A stretch of DNA of 24,304 nt from Candidatus Woesearchaeota archaeon (GTDB lineage Archaea; Nanobdellota; Nanobdellia; Woesearchaeales; GW2011-AR4): contig JACQSQ010000011.1 in assembly GCA_016211245.1 (NCBI GenBank), positions 1-24,304 on the forward strand, given 5' to 3'. Positions 13,794-22,120 of this stretch are shown one piece after another. Position 1 is the stretch's first letter. Each line of letters starts with the position of its first letter. Made by a program: the position numbers and the translations under genes. The notes beneath the pieces are model-generated. The model was not told where the DNA came from. It made no database searches and saw only the letters and a program-made list of their open reading frames with translations.

Positions 13794-14948
13794 CTAAATT
13801 TTTTCCTTCAGCCACTTCTCTATCCTGTCCATCCCCCTTTCTATTTCATGCATTGAAGTGGCATAGCTGAGCCTTACATGACCTTCCATGCCGAATGCTG
13901 CTCCCGGAACAACAGCAACAAGCGCTTCATCAAGCAGTTTCGAGGCAAACGCCATTGAATCCATTCCCGTTTCGCTTATGTCCGGAAATGCATAAAAGGC
14001 CCCTTCAGGCTCAACGCAAGATATTCCGTCAACCTCATTTAGCCTTTTATGGATAAATCTTCTTCTTTCATCAAAAGCCTTGACCATCTCCTTTACAGAC
14101 TCCTGCGGTCCATTCAACGCCTCCAAAGCAGCCATCTGGGCGATATTGGAGGGGTTTGATGTGGAATGCCCCTGCAGGTTCTCCATGCCTTTTATAATTT
14201 CCTTGCCTGCGCCGCAATAGCCCACCCTCCACCCGGTCATTGCGTATGTCTTTGAGACGGAATTGCACGTGATGGTGAGTTTTTTGATTTCCTCATTTAA
14301 GGACGCAATGCTCAAAAACTCCTTCCCATAAGTAAAATACTCATATACTTCATCTGATATTACGCAGAAATTGTGCTTAACTGCAAGCTCCGCTATCTTT
14401 CTTATCTCGGACGGCTCAGCTATGGCCCCAGATGGATTGCTCGGGCTGTTTAGGACAAGCAGTTTGGTTTTTGGGGTGATTTTTTCCTCGACTTTTTCAG
14501 CAGTTAATTTAAAATTCTTGTCTGTCTCGCAGAATACTGGCTTTGCTTCATCTATCCTTATCATTTCCTCGAAGCTGACCCAGTAAGGAACTGGCAAAAT
14601 CGCTTCATCATCCTTCTCCAGGACTGCCATCATTGCGTTGAACAGCACGTGCTTGCCTCCGCACCCTATCATGATTTCAGAACCATCATAATTTATCTTG
14701 TTAAAACTCCTGAATTTGTCAGAAACAGCCTTCTTCAGTTCCGGAATTCCGCCAACAGGGGTGTACCTTGTTAGGTTATTGTCTATGGCCTTTTTTGCTG
14801 CCTGCTTGATGTTTTCAGGCGTGTTGAAATCCGGCTCGCCTGCGCCGAAAATCACAACATCCTTGCCTTCTTTCTTTAATTGCTTAGCTTTTGCATCAAT
14901 TGCCAATGTAGCGCTTGGCGCTATATTCATAACTCTACTCGATAACAT
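13794..14948 (-). CDS. Class I PLP-dependent aminotransferase (aspartate aminotransferase type Ib)
   Basis: A 384-residue fold-type I aminotransferase of full length. GAGEPDFNTP (35-44) is the substrate-domain motif, NSPSNPSG (167-174, Asn171) contacts PLP, ISDEVYEYF (197-205) provides Asp199 and Tyr202, Lys233 in NSVSKTYAMTGWRVGY is the Schiff-base lysine, and VRLSYATS near the C-terminus carries the alpha-carboxylate Arg. It probably exchanges amino groups between aspartate (or aromatic/other amino acids) and 2-oxoglutarate. The ATG directly abuts the TGA of the adenylate kinase gene, so both are on one message. Substrate range cannot be decided from sequence. Confidence 0.9.
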   Translation of the reverse strand: MLSSRVMNIAPSATLAIDAKAKQLKKEGKDVVIFGAGEPDFNTPENIKQAAKKAIDNNLTRYTPVGGIPELKKAVSDKFRSFNKINYDGSEIMIGCGGKHVLFNAMMAVLEKDDEAILPVPYWVSFEEMIRIDEAKPVFCETDKNFKLTAEKVEEKITPKTKLLVLNSPSNPSGAIAEPSEIRKIAELAVKHNFCVISDEVYEYFTYGKEFLSIASLNEEIKKLTITCNSVSKTYAMTGWRVGYCGAGKEIIKGMENLQGHSTSNPSNIAQMAALEALNGPQESVKEMVKAFDERRRFIHKRLNEVDGISCVEPEGAFYAFPDISETGMDSMAFASKLLDEALVAVVPGAAFGMEGHVRLSYATSMHEIERGMDRIEKWLKEKI

Positions 14949-15449
14949 TCAATCACCGCCAATTTTCCGGATTACACTGTTAATATTAAAATCTTTTGTA
15001 GTATCGACCACAATTGCTTTGTGCTTTCTTTCCTTGGCCTCATTCAGGCATATGTCAAAAATTTCAGCCTGTATATTTTCCCGTATCTTGGATTTATGGT
15101 ATCTTTTCTTTTTCAGCCTTTTGCTCAGCTTTTTTATATCACATTTTGTCACAATGCAGAGATCAACATACTCTCTTGGAAGGTAATGTGAAAGATGTGA
15201 ATCAACGATGATTCCGTTGTATTTTTTTCTTGATTTTTTAAAACTGTTGATTTCTGACATTAATTTTTTGTTTAATTTAATTATATCCACAACTCTTGTC
15301 TTTCTTTTTTTATCGTAGCCTTCATACAGATTATTCTTCACAATGAAGCCGTGCACATCAAAATAATAGAAATCCAGCTTCTTGGCTAATTTTTTGGACA
15401 ATGTGGTCTTTCCTGTGCCTGGAGTTCCAGAGACTATTATAATTTTCAT
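14949..15449 (-). CDS. AK6/Fap7-type adenylate kinase
   Basis: A 166-residue P-loop kinase with GTPGTGKTT at 8-16, the AK6-typical short NMP region FIVKNNLYEGYDKKRKT, the Walker B-like IIVDSHLSHYLP, and a lid-type segment KRLKKKRYHKSKIRENIQAE. The archaeal/eukaryal AK6 (Fap7, hCINAP) family has adenylate kinase/ATPase activity and takes part in late small-subunit assembly with uS11. It is the first gene of the minus-strand set with aminotransferase, cyclophilin-like and RqcH-like genes. It starts about 27 nt from a palindromic TATA box shared with the divergent YjbQ-family gene. Confidence 0.88.
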   Translation of the reverse strand: MKIIIVSGTPGTGKTTLSKKLAKKLDFYYFDVHGFIVKNNLYEGYDKKRKTRVVDIIKLNKKLMSEINSFKKSRKKYNGIIVDSHLSHYLPREYVDLCIVTKCDIKKLSKRLKKKRYHKSKIRENIQAEIFDICLNEAKERKHKAIVVDTTKDFNINSVIRKIGGD

Positions 15450-15470
15450 TCCTTATGGCTTTATAGGATT

Positions 15471-15482
15471 ATATTTAAATAT
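15471..15482. promoter_or_regulatory. Palindromic TATA box serving two divergent leaderless genes
   Basis: ATATTTAAATAT is a perfect 12-bp palindrome. Its centre is about 27 nt from the ATG of the adenylate kinase gene (15449, minus) and about 27 nt from the ATG of the YjbQ gene (15503, plus). One symmetric box can thus place transcription starts at both start codons in the 53-bp gap. Confidence 0.65.
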
Positions 15483-15502
15483 TCTTAATCAATACTTAGA
15501 TT

Positions 15503-15913
15503 ATGCAGGAGGAATTTTACGTTTCAACAAGAAAGAAGCAGGAACTCATAGACATAACATCCCATGTCAATTCAATAGTGAAAAAGTCAAAAGTGAAGGA
15601 AGGGCTATGCAGCGTATTCACAGCACATGCTACAGCAGCAATAATTATAAATGAGAATTATGATCCAAACATATGCATTGATTTATTAAGCGCATTGGAC
15701 AAATTAGTGCCGCAAGGCGTTTGGCTCCATGACAAAATTGACGGCAATGCTGATTCGCACATAAAGTCTGCAATTCTAGGCCCGTCAGAAACAATACCTA
15801 TAAAAAATGGCGAATTGCAGCTAGGAAGGTGGCAAAGTATCATGATGGCAGAGCTTGACGGTCCAAGGAATAACAGGAAAATAATAATAACTATACTGGG
15901 TGATAAGGATTAA
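15503..15913 (+). CDS. yjbQ: YjbQ/UPF0047 family protein (secondary thiamine-phosphate synthase-like)
   Basis: A 136-residue single-domain protein of the UPF0047 family. Conserved motifs are CSVFTAHATAAI (His near 42), WLHDKIDGNADSHIKSAILG (further conserved His and Asp), IPIKNGELQLGRWQ and ELDGPR near the C-terminus. Bacterial members show weak thiamine-phosphate synthase activity and can rescue thiE mutants; the physiological role is unsettled. It starts at ATG 15503 from a leaderless promoter, and its last 14 bases overlap the GTG start of the MBF1 gene, so the two are co-transcribed. Confidence 0.88.
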   Translation: MQEEFYVSTRKKQELIDITSHVNSIVKKSKVKEGLCSVFTAHATAAIIINENYDPNICIDLLSALDKLVPQGVWLHDKIDGNADSHIKSAILGPSETIPIKNGELQLGRWQSIMMAELDGPRNNRKIIITILGDKD

Positions 15914-16373
15914 TTGCGATTTATGCGGAAAAAATGAAGATAATCTAGCAAGAGCTTTGATTGAAGGTGTTGAGCTTGATGTTTGCGCCGCATGCTCAAA
16001 GTTTGGAAAGATAATTCAGCCTATAAAAAGGCCAAACCCAAAGGAGCAGCATCAAAAAATAATGCAAAGAGCTGAGCCTAAAGAAGAGAAGACAGAGCTT
16101 TTGATTGAAAATTATGCTGATTTGATTAAAAAAAGAAGAGAAACTATGGGCTTAAGCCAGAAGGATTTTGCCTTTAGGATAAGCGAAAAGGAGTCATTGG
16201 TGCACCATATGGAAACTGACCATTTTACCCCCTCAATCCCGATGGCGCGGAAGCTGGAGAAGATCTTGGGAGTTAAACTAGTAGAAGAGTATGAAGAAAA
16301 ACATGAAACTTCAGGAAAAAATAAAAAAGAAGACGGATTCACTTTGGGGGACTTCATCAAGATAAAGAGATAG
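15900..16373 (+). CDS. mbf1: Archaeal multiprotein bridging factor 1 (MBF1)
   Basis: A 157-residue protein with an N-terminal zinc ribbon (Cys6, Cys9, Cys29, Cys32), a lysine/proline-rich linker (about 42-70), and a Cro/C1-type helix-turn-helix (about 72-125, containing RRETMGLSQKDFAFRIS and SIPMARKLEKILGVKLVEEY). This is the archaeal MBF1 layout. Eukaryal MBF1 bridges activators and TBP; archaeal MBF1 has also been linked to the ribosome. GTG 15900 is chosen because it begins MIRINCDLC, just ahead of the first zinc pair, and no ATG is nearby. Its stop codon abuts that of the convergent gene at 16374. Confidence 0.88.
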   Translation: MIRINCDLCGKNEDNLARALIEGVELDVCAACSKFGKIIQPIKRPNPKEQHQKIMQRAEPKEEKTELLIENYADLIKKRRETMGLSQKDFAFRISEKESLVHHMETDHFTPSIPMARKLEKILGVKLVEEYEEKHETSGKNKKEDGFTLGDFIKIKR

Positions 16374-17762
16374 CTATTTTCTGAAAACGTATTGCCCGCA
16401 GCCGTTGTTTTTCGAATGAAAATCTGTCTTTAGTTTTTGCCTTAAATTCAAAAGAATGTCATTTTTTCCCGTGTCGCACTCTGAATCTGCCGGCTTGCAG
16501 CCTATGTCGCACATGTCAATAAATACAAAATCTGCGCTTATTATTTCCCTGTTCATCTCTGCCTGTTTTGTCTTGCTGAAAAAAGGATAGTAAATCAGCC
16601 TTGCAATCTTTTTGTCATGATTGGCTGCAATTATCGGGCTGGAAACCCATATGTTTCCATACGCCATGGCAAACCTGCTTTCGAGCTCCTCATAAGGGCT
16701 TGTTTTGGAATATTCTTTTTGGTAGTAAATGTAAATATTAAATGCTGAAAATGCTAAAGAAATGATAATTGCACTGGTAAAAACCTGCTTGTAAATATCC
16801 TTTTTAACTTTAGTGAAAAAATTTGTTATCGCCGATGCAATAAGAATGTAGATATGGGGCATGATTATTATCAAAAACCTCATTTCCTTCTGCTTTATTG
16901 AATTGAAAAACAGGAAAGGAACCAGAAACGCAAATGCCATTGATTTGTTTGCTTGGTTTGGATCTCTTAATGCTTTTATTATGCCAAAAAAAGCCAGGAA
17001 ATAAAACAGATTTTCATTAAACAATCCGAGAAAATAAAATTTTAATGGTTGATAGTTTGGCCAGCCGCTATTTTGTGTTATAAGTATGTGCTGCGTGAAC
17101 GGGAATAATAGATCATCATACAGTGCCTGGTTTAAGGCTAAAAATGGCAGCATTACAACAGCAAATCCCGCTATTGCCCATAATAAAAACTTTAGATTTT
17201 TTTTATCTGTAAAAAAATAAAAAGACAACAGCACCGGAATAAAAACCATGAACTGCAGGAACCTTGCCAAGAATGCAAGTCCAAAGAATAGCCCTGAAAA
17301 GAAAGGCTTATTTCTGAAAAGGGTGTACATGCCAATCAAGGCAAATAAAGTAGATACAACCTCAGTAAGCATGATTCCGTTGAAAAAGAAAAAAGTGGGT
17401 GAAATTGCCAAAAACAGGGAAGCCAGCAATGCTGTTTTTTTGTCAAAAAGCCTTTTAGCTATAAGATAAGTCAATATTACGCAAAAACCTCCGAAAGCCA
17501 TCTCGATTATTCTTCCGGCTAATACTTGGTTTAGCCCCATTTTCCAGAAAAATCCCAGAATTGCCGGCCATAAAATGGGCCTGGTGTGCTCCCACAGGCC
17601 TAAATTCCCAAGGGAATAAATATATTTTCCCATTCCTGCATAAACTGCGGCATCCCACCAGACAATTTTATAAAAAGGAATGGTAAAAGCCTTCAAAGCA
17701 AAGAATGAAAAAACAACTGCGCAGATTGCCTTGTTTTCCCTTCCAAAATTAAGAAGAGCCAT
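16374..17762 (-). CDS. ArnT/PMT-like membrane glycosyltransferase (GT-C fold)
   Basis: A 462-residue protein with about 10-12 membrane helices followed by a C-terminal soluble region of some 90 residues. The first extracytoplasmic loop has WWDAAVY (Asp37), the position of the catalytic acid in GT39/GT83 enzymes, then a TRPILWPAILGFFWKMG stretch. Such enzymes transfer sugars from polyprenyl-phosphate donors on the outer face of the membrane. The C-terminal region holds four cysteines (DMCDIGCKPADSEC and NNGCGQ). The gene overlaps the thioredoxin-like gene upstream by 14 bp and follows a GT2 gene. Together they look like a protein- or lipid-glycosylation operon. Confidence 0.85.
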   Translation of the reverse strand: MALLNFGRENKAICAVVFSFFALKAFTIPFYKIVWWDAAVYAGMGKYIYSLGNLGLWEHTRPILWPAILGFFWKMGLNQVLAGRIIEMAFGGFCVILTYLIAKRLFDKKTALLASLFLAISPTFFFFNGIMLTEVVSTLFALIGMYTLFRNKPFFSGLFFGLAFLARFLQFMVFIPVLLSFYFFTDKKNLKFLLWAIAGFAVVMLPFLALNQALYDDLLFPFTQHILITQNSGWPNYQPLKFYFLGLFNENLFYFLAFFGIIKALRDPNQANKSMAFAFLVPFLFFNSIKQKEMRFLIIIMPHIYILIASAITNFFTKVKKDIYKQVFTSAIIISLAFSAFNIYIYYQKEYSKTSPYEELESRFAMAYGNIWVSSPIIAANHDKKIARLIYYPFFSKTKQAEMNREIISADFVFIDMCDIGCKPADSECDTGKNDILLNLRQKLKTDFHSKNNGCGQYVFRK

Positions 17763-18450
17763 TTTTAATGCAGTCTTCAGGCTTTTCCCTGTAATAGGTG
17801 CATATCTCTTTTAGAATGCTTTCTTTGCTCTGGAACCCGGGCTTTGGCTTGCCTTCTATAACTATAGTTGGAAATTTTTTTGTATCGTATGTATTCTTCA
17901 GCAGGGGTATCATTGGCTCTTCCTCGAATTTTGAATCAAAAGAAAAAATCAAAAGCCTGTCCTTGAACCTTTTTTTAAGGTAGGTCAGCACAAAAGCCTG
18001 CTTCTCGCAATCCGGGCATTCTTCCTCGTCGGAAAAGAAATACAGCACGCTTACTATGTCCGAGCCGCAAAGCTCCCTAGTCCTCTCTGCAAGCAACCAG
18101 TATCTTATCTGGGCCAGCAGGTACTCATTCTTCAGTATGTCCAGCTCATTCTTGTTTAATGTGGCATCCCTGTCAAAGTTCTCGAGTCTTATTCTTGTCG
18201 ATTCCAGGCTATTTATGTTCTGCTCAAACGTTTTCTGGACTGCAAGGCAGTTTTTCTCCTGGCTTAATTGGTCTATGAAAGCATATTGAAGCTGCAGGCT
18301 GCTGAATTCGAGATTTTGCTTCCTGCTGACGCTCTCTATATAATTAACTCGCTTTCCCTCTATAGCCAAGCCTAAGAACAGCCCGAGCAGGAATATTCCT
18401 ACAGTTATTGCCCCGGCCATAAGATATTTGTCTTTGCTTATGCTCCTCAT
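17749..18450 (-). CDS. Membrane-anchored thioredoxin-like protein
   Basis: A 233-residue protein: one N-terminal membrane helix (about 10-30, GAITVGIFLLGLFLGLAIEG), a helical region rich in charged residues (about 35-125, probably coiled coil), then a thioredoxin-like domain with CPDC (Cys145, Cys148) and the cis-proline KFPTIVI (Pro194). The catalytic domain should face outside, where it could form or reshuffle disulfides. ATG 18450 begins one base after the GT2 stop and is preferred to the upstream start in that gene's coding region. It overlaps the membrane glycosyltransferase gene, whose cysteine-rich C-terminal domain is a candidate client. Oxidase versus reductase direction is unknown. 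Confidence 0.8.
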   Translation of the reverse strand: MRSISKDKYLMAGAITVGIFLLGLFLGLAIEGKRVNYIESVSRKQNLEFSSLQLQYAFIDQLSQEKNCLAVQKTFEQNINSLESTRIRLENFDRDATLNKNELDILKNEYLLAQIRYWLLAERTRELCGSDIVSVLYFFSDEEECPDCEKQAFVLTYLKKRFKDRLLIFSFDSKFEEEPMIPLLKNTYDTKKFPTIVIEGKPKPGFQSKESILKEICTYYREKPEDCIKNGSS

Positions 18451-18451
18451 G

Positions 18452-19708
18452 TTACCACTTTTGCTTTTTCCTGAATGCAAGATCAAACAGTATGCCTATC
18501 CATACAAAGCCAAGCACCAGAAAATAAAAAAACAGGTAAGCCAGCAAGGACATCATGCCGTGCTTGCGGATTCTTTCGTTTGTTGCTGTATGTGATTTTC
18601 TCAGTATGTAAATGGAAATGACAAGCGTCACTATAGCTATTATCAATGCCATATAATTCAAGTCCAGCAGGTTAAAGTCGGTTTTGAAAGTCCTGATCAA
18701 AGTATAAAAGTCAAAATCTATGAATATTGAGTTGTAAAATGCCTTTACGTAAGGCTTTAGCCCATAATAAACAGCAGACGTGAAAAGTATGATTGCAAGC
18801 ATGCCGGAGATTATGATGGTAGGCATTTGTATGATTCCGAAATCCCCGTATTTCTTGTTGAACATCATATGCCTGTATTTCAGGGCATTGAGAACTGCTC
18901 CCTTGAACCACCTGTTCCTTTGCTTGTAAAGCTCCTTGAATGTCTTTGGAGCTGCTGTAAACACTTCCGCATCGAGCAGCTGCACTATCCTGTAATTATT
19001 GCTCTGAAGCCTGAGGGTTACCTCAAGATCCTCTGTCAAGTTATGTTCGTCAAAGCCCCCTATCCTGTCCAGGATTTTTTTCCTGTAGACGCTGAATGGG
19101 CCCGGAGATACATGCACGCAGTTCAGGCTGCTCATCATTTTCTTGTAGAACATGTTTACTATGTATTCAAGCCACTGCATTTTCTCCCATATGTTTTTTG
19201 GCTTGGACACCTTAAGCAGGGGCAGCACGACTGCAATCTCGTCATTGGTGAAGTGCGGAAGTATCTTCTTTAGGGAGTCTCTTGCAACAACAGAGTCCGC
19301 GTCCAAGCAGATAAAAAACTCGCCTTTTGTAATCCTTAGGCCGTCATTTAATGCAGCGCCTTTGCCTTCATTTTGCTTGTCTATGAGCTTGATATCCGAT
19401 GATTTGTTCTTGGATATAAAATTTCTGACCACGGATTTTGTGTTGTCAGTGCTGCCGTCATTCACGACTATGATTTCTAGCTTGTTTTTTGGATAATCGA
19501 GGTTAACCAATGAGTTTAGCGTTGGCGCCAGGTTTTTTTCCTCATTGTATGCAGGCACAACAATGCTTACATCAGGATAATTCTTAAGCTTTCTTGTCTT
19601 TGGCTTCTTTTCCTTGTCCAAAAGCACAAGGAACCAGAATATTGCGAAGTAGAGCGACAGCAGGTATGCGCTCCAAAGCAGCACTTTCATAAAAATGGGC
19701 ATTGGCAT
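18452..19708 (-). CDS. GT2-family processive-type membrane glycosyltransferase
   Basis: A 418-residue protein: an N-terminal membrane helix (about 5-30), a cytoplasmic GT-A domain, and C-terminal helices (roughly 290-410). GT2 motifs are complete: VSIVVPAYNEEKN, VVNDGSTDNT, LDADS (metal DxD), the acceptor-side LTEDLEV and QRNRW, the QxxRW motif of cellulose/hyaluronan-synthase-like enzymes. It uses a nucleotide sugar from the cytoplasm and may extend or initiate a lipid-linked or secreted glycan. ATG 19708 fits the TATA box; ATG 19702 two codons later is an equal alternative. It is the first gene of the three-gene operon ending at 16374. Confidence 0.9.
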   Translation of the reverse strand: MPMPIFMKVLLWSAYLLSLYFAIFWFLVLLDKEKKPKTRKLKNYPDVSIVVPAYNEEKNLAPTLNSLVNLDYPKNKLEIIVVNDGSTDNTKSVVRNFISKNKSSDIKLIDKQNEGKGAALNDGLRITKGEFFICLDADSVVARDSLKKILPHFTNDEIAVVLPLLKVSKPKNIWEKMQWLEYIVNMFYKKMMSSLNCVHVSPGPFSVYRKKILDRIGGFDEHNLTEDLEVTLRLQSNNYRIVQLLDAEVFTAAPKTFKELYKQRNRWFKGAVLNALKYRHMMFNKKYGDFGIIQMPTIIISGMLAIILFTSAVYYGLKPYVKAFYNSIFIDFDFYTLIRTFKTDFNLLDLNYMALIIAIVTLVISIYILRKSHTATNERIRKHGMMSLLAYLFFYFLVLGFVWIGILFDLAFRKKQKW

Positions 19709-19730
19709 ACGACGAAGGTAGGCTGCTTCT

Positions 19731-19738
19731 TATTTAAA
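19731..19738 (-). promoter_or_regulatory. TATA box for the GT2 operon
   Basis: TATTTAAA (minus strand TTTAAATA) is centred about 27 nt before ATG 19708, implying a leaderless start. The gap to radB is 94 bp; the radB promoter is less clear, with a weak TTTTAGAATA near 19776. Confidence 0.55.
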
Positions 19739-19802
19739 AGTTTCTTAAGAATTTTCTTCGCAAAACAATAAGTTTTAGAATAATGCATTATAACCTTGGC
19801 TC

Positions 19803-20525
19803 ATGGAAGGTCAAAACAGAGTGCCTACTGGCAGCAAGATACTCGACCTGATGCTTGGCGGCGGCTACGAGAAGGATGCGATAACAACGATTTACGGGCC
19901 TGCAGGCTCCGGCAAGACTGTACTTTGCTTGCTGGCAGCAATGACCATGTCAAGGAGCGGAAAAAAGGTAATCTATGTCGATACAGAAGGCGGTTTTTCT
20001 GTTGAAAGGCTGAGGCAGATTTCTGAATCGATAAAGCAGGATTATAAGAAAATACTCGATAACATAATCTTCCTGAAGCCAACCAGCTTTGAAGAGCAGA
20101 AAAAATCATTCGAAAAGCTGAAAGAGATTGTGAATGACAAAATTGGCTTGATTATTGTGGATACTATTGCAATGCTATACAGGCTTGAGATGGGAAAAAG
20201 TGAAGAATACCAAGATGTAAATAGGGAATTAGCCAACCAGATAGCTTATCTGACAGAAATCGCAAGGAAAAAAAATATACCCATACTGATAACCAACCAA
20301 GTCTATGCTGATTTTGATGTCCCGAACAAGATTAATATTGTCGGAGGGGATATCTTAAAGTACGGAAGCAAGTGCCTAGTTGAGCTGCAGATAACCCCTA
20401 ATGGAAATAGGAGGTGCATATTGCGCAAAGCGAGAAGCATACCGGAACAGAAGGAAATTCTATTCAAAATTGTTGAAGGCGGGATAATAGGCACGACTGA
20501 AAGCAGAGGGTTTAAGTTTTTCTAA
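19803..20525 (+). CDS. radB: RadB recombinase paralogue
   Basis: A 240-residue archaeal RecA-family ATPase core without the N-terminal helix-hairpin-helix domain of RadA, the normal RadB size. It begins with the RadB/RadA-type RVPTGSKILDLMLGGG, Walker A is GPAGSGKT (32-39), VIYVDTEGGFS follows strand 2, and Walker B is LIIVDTI near 117-123. Later motifs are NQVYADFD and GGDILKYGSKCLVEL. RadB binds DNA weakly and is thought to assist RadA in homologous recombination. It is transcribed away from the GT2 operon and ends 71 bp before the carboxyltransferase gene, which has its own promoter. Confidence 0.9.
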   Translation: MEGQNRVPTGSKILDLMLGGGYEKDAITTIYGPAGSGKTVLCLLAAMTMSRSGKKVIYVDTEGGFSVERLRQISESIKQDYKKILDNIIFLKPTSFEEQKKSFEKLKEIVNDKIGLIIVDTIAMLYRLEMGKSEEYQDVNRELANQIAYLTEIARKKNIPILITNQVYADFDVPNKINIVGGDILKYGSKCLVELQITPNGNRRCILRKARSIPEQKEILFKIVEGGIIGTTESRGFKFF

Positions 20526-20566
20526 CAATAACGATTTCCAACATATTCAAAATGCTCCACATAACA

Positions 20567-20574
20567 TTTTTAAA
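20567..20574 (+). promoter_or_regulatory. TATA box for the carboxyltransferase gene
   Basis: TTTTTAAA is centred about 26 nt before the ATG at 20597 in the 71-bp gap after radB, giving a leaderless transcript for the carboxylase genes. Confidence 0.6.
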
Positions 20575-20596
20575 CCGCCCTTCATAAGCTTAGGCT

Positions 20597-22117
20597 ATGG
20601 GAAGCAACAAGCTAAAGGAATTCCAGGACAGGCACAAGGCTGTCCTTAGCGACAATGATGCTGCAGAAGTGCAGCACAAAAAGGGCAAGATGACCGCAAG
20701 GGAAAGGCTGAATTACCTCATGGATAAGGATTCTTTTACCGAGCTGGACGCCTTCGCAGAGCATGACAGCCAGAATGTTGAAAAGAAGAAGGCAGGAGAC
20801 GGCGTTATTATAGGGCATGGCAAGATTAACAAAAAGCCTGTTTATGTATATGCCCAGGATTTCAGCTTCATGGGCGGCTCAATGGGAGGGATGCACAACA
20901 GGAAGATAGCCCATGTGATTGAGCTTGCGTTGAAAACCGGCTGCCCGATAATCGGCTTATTGGATTCGGGCGGTGCGAGAATCCAGGAAGGCGTCTCAGC
21001 ATTGGATTCGGGCGGCAGAATTTTTTACCTAAATACGATTGCTTCAGGCGTTATTCCGCAGATCTCTGCCATTATGGGTCCTTGCGCCGGCATAGCTGTT
21101 TATTCTCCTGCCTTAACCGATTTTATATTAATGGTCAATAAAACAAGCCACATGTTCATCACCGGCCCGGATGTAATCAAGGCAGTGACAAACGAGTCTA
21201 TTGATTTCGAAAGTTTAGGGGGCGCTTCAGCCCAAAGCCGGAAAAGCGGCGTGGCTCATTTTATGGCAGATGATGAAAAAGAGTGTTTGGACATAATCAA
21301 GGTATTGCTCAGCTATCTTCCATCAAACAACCTTGAGAACCCCCCTTATCATCCAAACGACATATCTTCAAGAGAAACGAAAAAGCTGCAGAAAATCATC
21401 CCTGAAGACCCAAAAAAGGCCTATGACATGAAAGAGGTGGTAAATGAGATATTTGACAAGAAATCCTTTTTCGAGGTCCATGCAGATTATGCTGAAAATG
21501 CCGTGGTCGGGTTTGCAAGGCTGGACGGTAATGTCATCGGTATTGTTGCCAACCAGCCAAAGGTCCTGGCAGGCTGCCTTGATGTTAATTCTTCTGATAA
21601 GATAGCAAGGTTTGTCAGGTTTTGCGACTGCTTCAATATACCCCTAATCAATCTTGTTGATGTAACCGGGTATTTGCCGGGCACCATCCAGGAGCACAAT
21701 GGTATAATAAGGCACGGCGCGAAAATCCTTTTTGCCTATTCAGAGGCCACTGTCCCAAAAATATCCCTGGTTTTAAGAAAGGCCTACGGCGGAGCTTATA
21801 TTGCCCTAGTTTCGAAAGACATGGGCTTTGACAAAGTGCTTGCTTTTCCCAATGCTGAAATTGCCGTCATGGGGGCAGAGCAGGCTGTCGGCATAATCAA
21901 CAAAAATGAGATAGCAAAAAACCCCAATGCCAAGGCCCGGCTGATTGAGCAGTACAGCAAGAAATACCTGAATCCTTATGTGTCTGCAAAGCTTGGCAGG
22001 ATAGATATGATTATAGAGCCCATGCATGTAAGGATTGCATTGGTAAAATGTCTTGATATGATAATCTCCAAAAGAGAAAAGAAGCCCGCTAAAAAGCACG
22101 CCAATATGCCTTTGTAG
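20597..22117 (+). CDS. Acyl-CoA carboxylase / methylmalonyl-CoA decarboxylase carboxyltransferase subunit
   Basis: A 506-residue member of the PccB/MmdA family, full length, with tandem crotonase folds. Features include the start region KKGKMTARERLNYLMDKDSF, the oxyanion loop DSGGARIQEGVSAL, FITGPDVIKAVTNE, and in the second half GYLPGTIQEHNGIIRHGAKIL and RKAYGGAYIALVSKDMG. It transfers a carboxyl group between carboxybiotin on the carrier protein and an acyl-CoA, propionyl-CoA being the usual substrate. The carrier gene begins 3 bp downstream. No biotin carboxylase subunit or decarboxylase beta subunit is in the window, so direction (carboxylation or Na+-linked decarboxylation) is undecided. 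Confidence 0.92.
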   Translation: MGSNKLKEFQDRHKAVLSDNDAAEVQHKKGKMTARERLNYLMDKDSFTELDAFAEHDSQNVEKKKAGDGVIIGHGKINKKPVYVYAQDFSFMGGSMGGMHNRKIAHVIELALKTGCPIIGLLDSGGARIQEGVSALDSGGRIFYLNTIASGVIPQISAIMGPCAGIAVYSPALTDFILMVNKTSHMFITGPDVIKAVTNESIDFESLGGASAQSRKSGVAHFMADDEKECLDIIKVLLSYLPSNNLENPPYHPNDISSRETKKLQKIIPEDPKKAYDMKEVVNEIFDKKSFFEVHADYAENAVVGFARLDGNVIGIVANQPKVLAGCLDVNSSDKIARFVRFCDCFNIPLINLVDVTGYLPGTIQEHNGIIRHGAKILFAYSEATVPKISLVLRKAYGGAYIALVSKDMGFDKVLAFPNAEIAVMGAEQAVGIINKNEIAKNPNAKARLIEQYSKKYLNPYVSAKLGRIDMIIEPMHVRIALVKCLDMIISKREKKPAKKHANMPL

Positions 22118-22120
22118 GAA

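Noticed and set aside
18827..19273. Plus-strand open frame of 148 codons
   Set aside because: Antisense to the GT2 gene with intact catalytic motifs.
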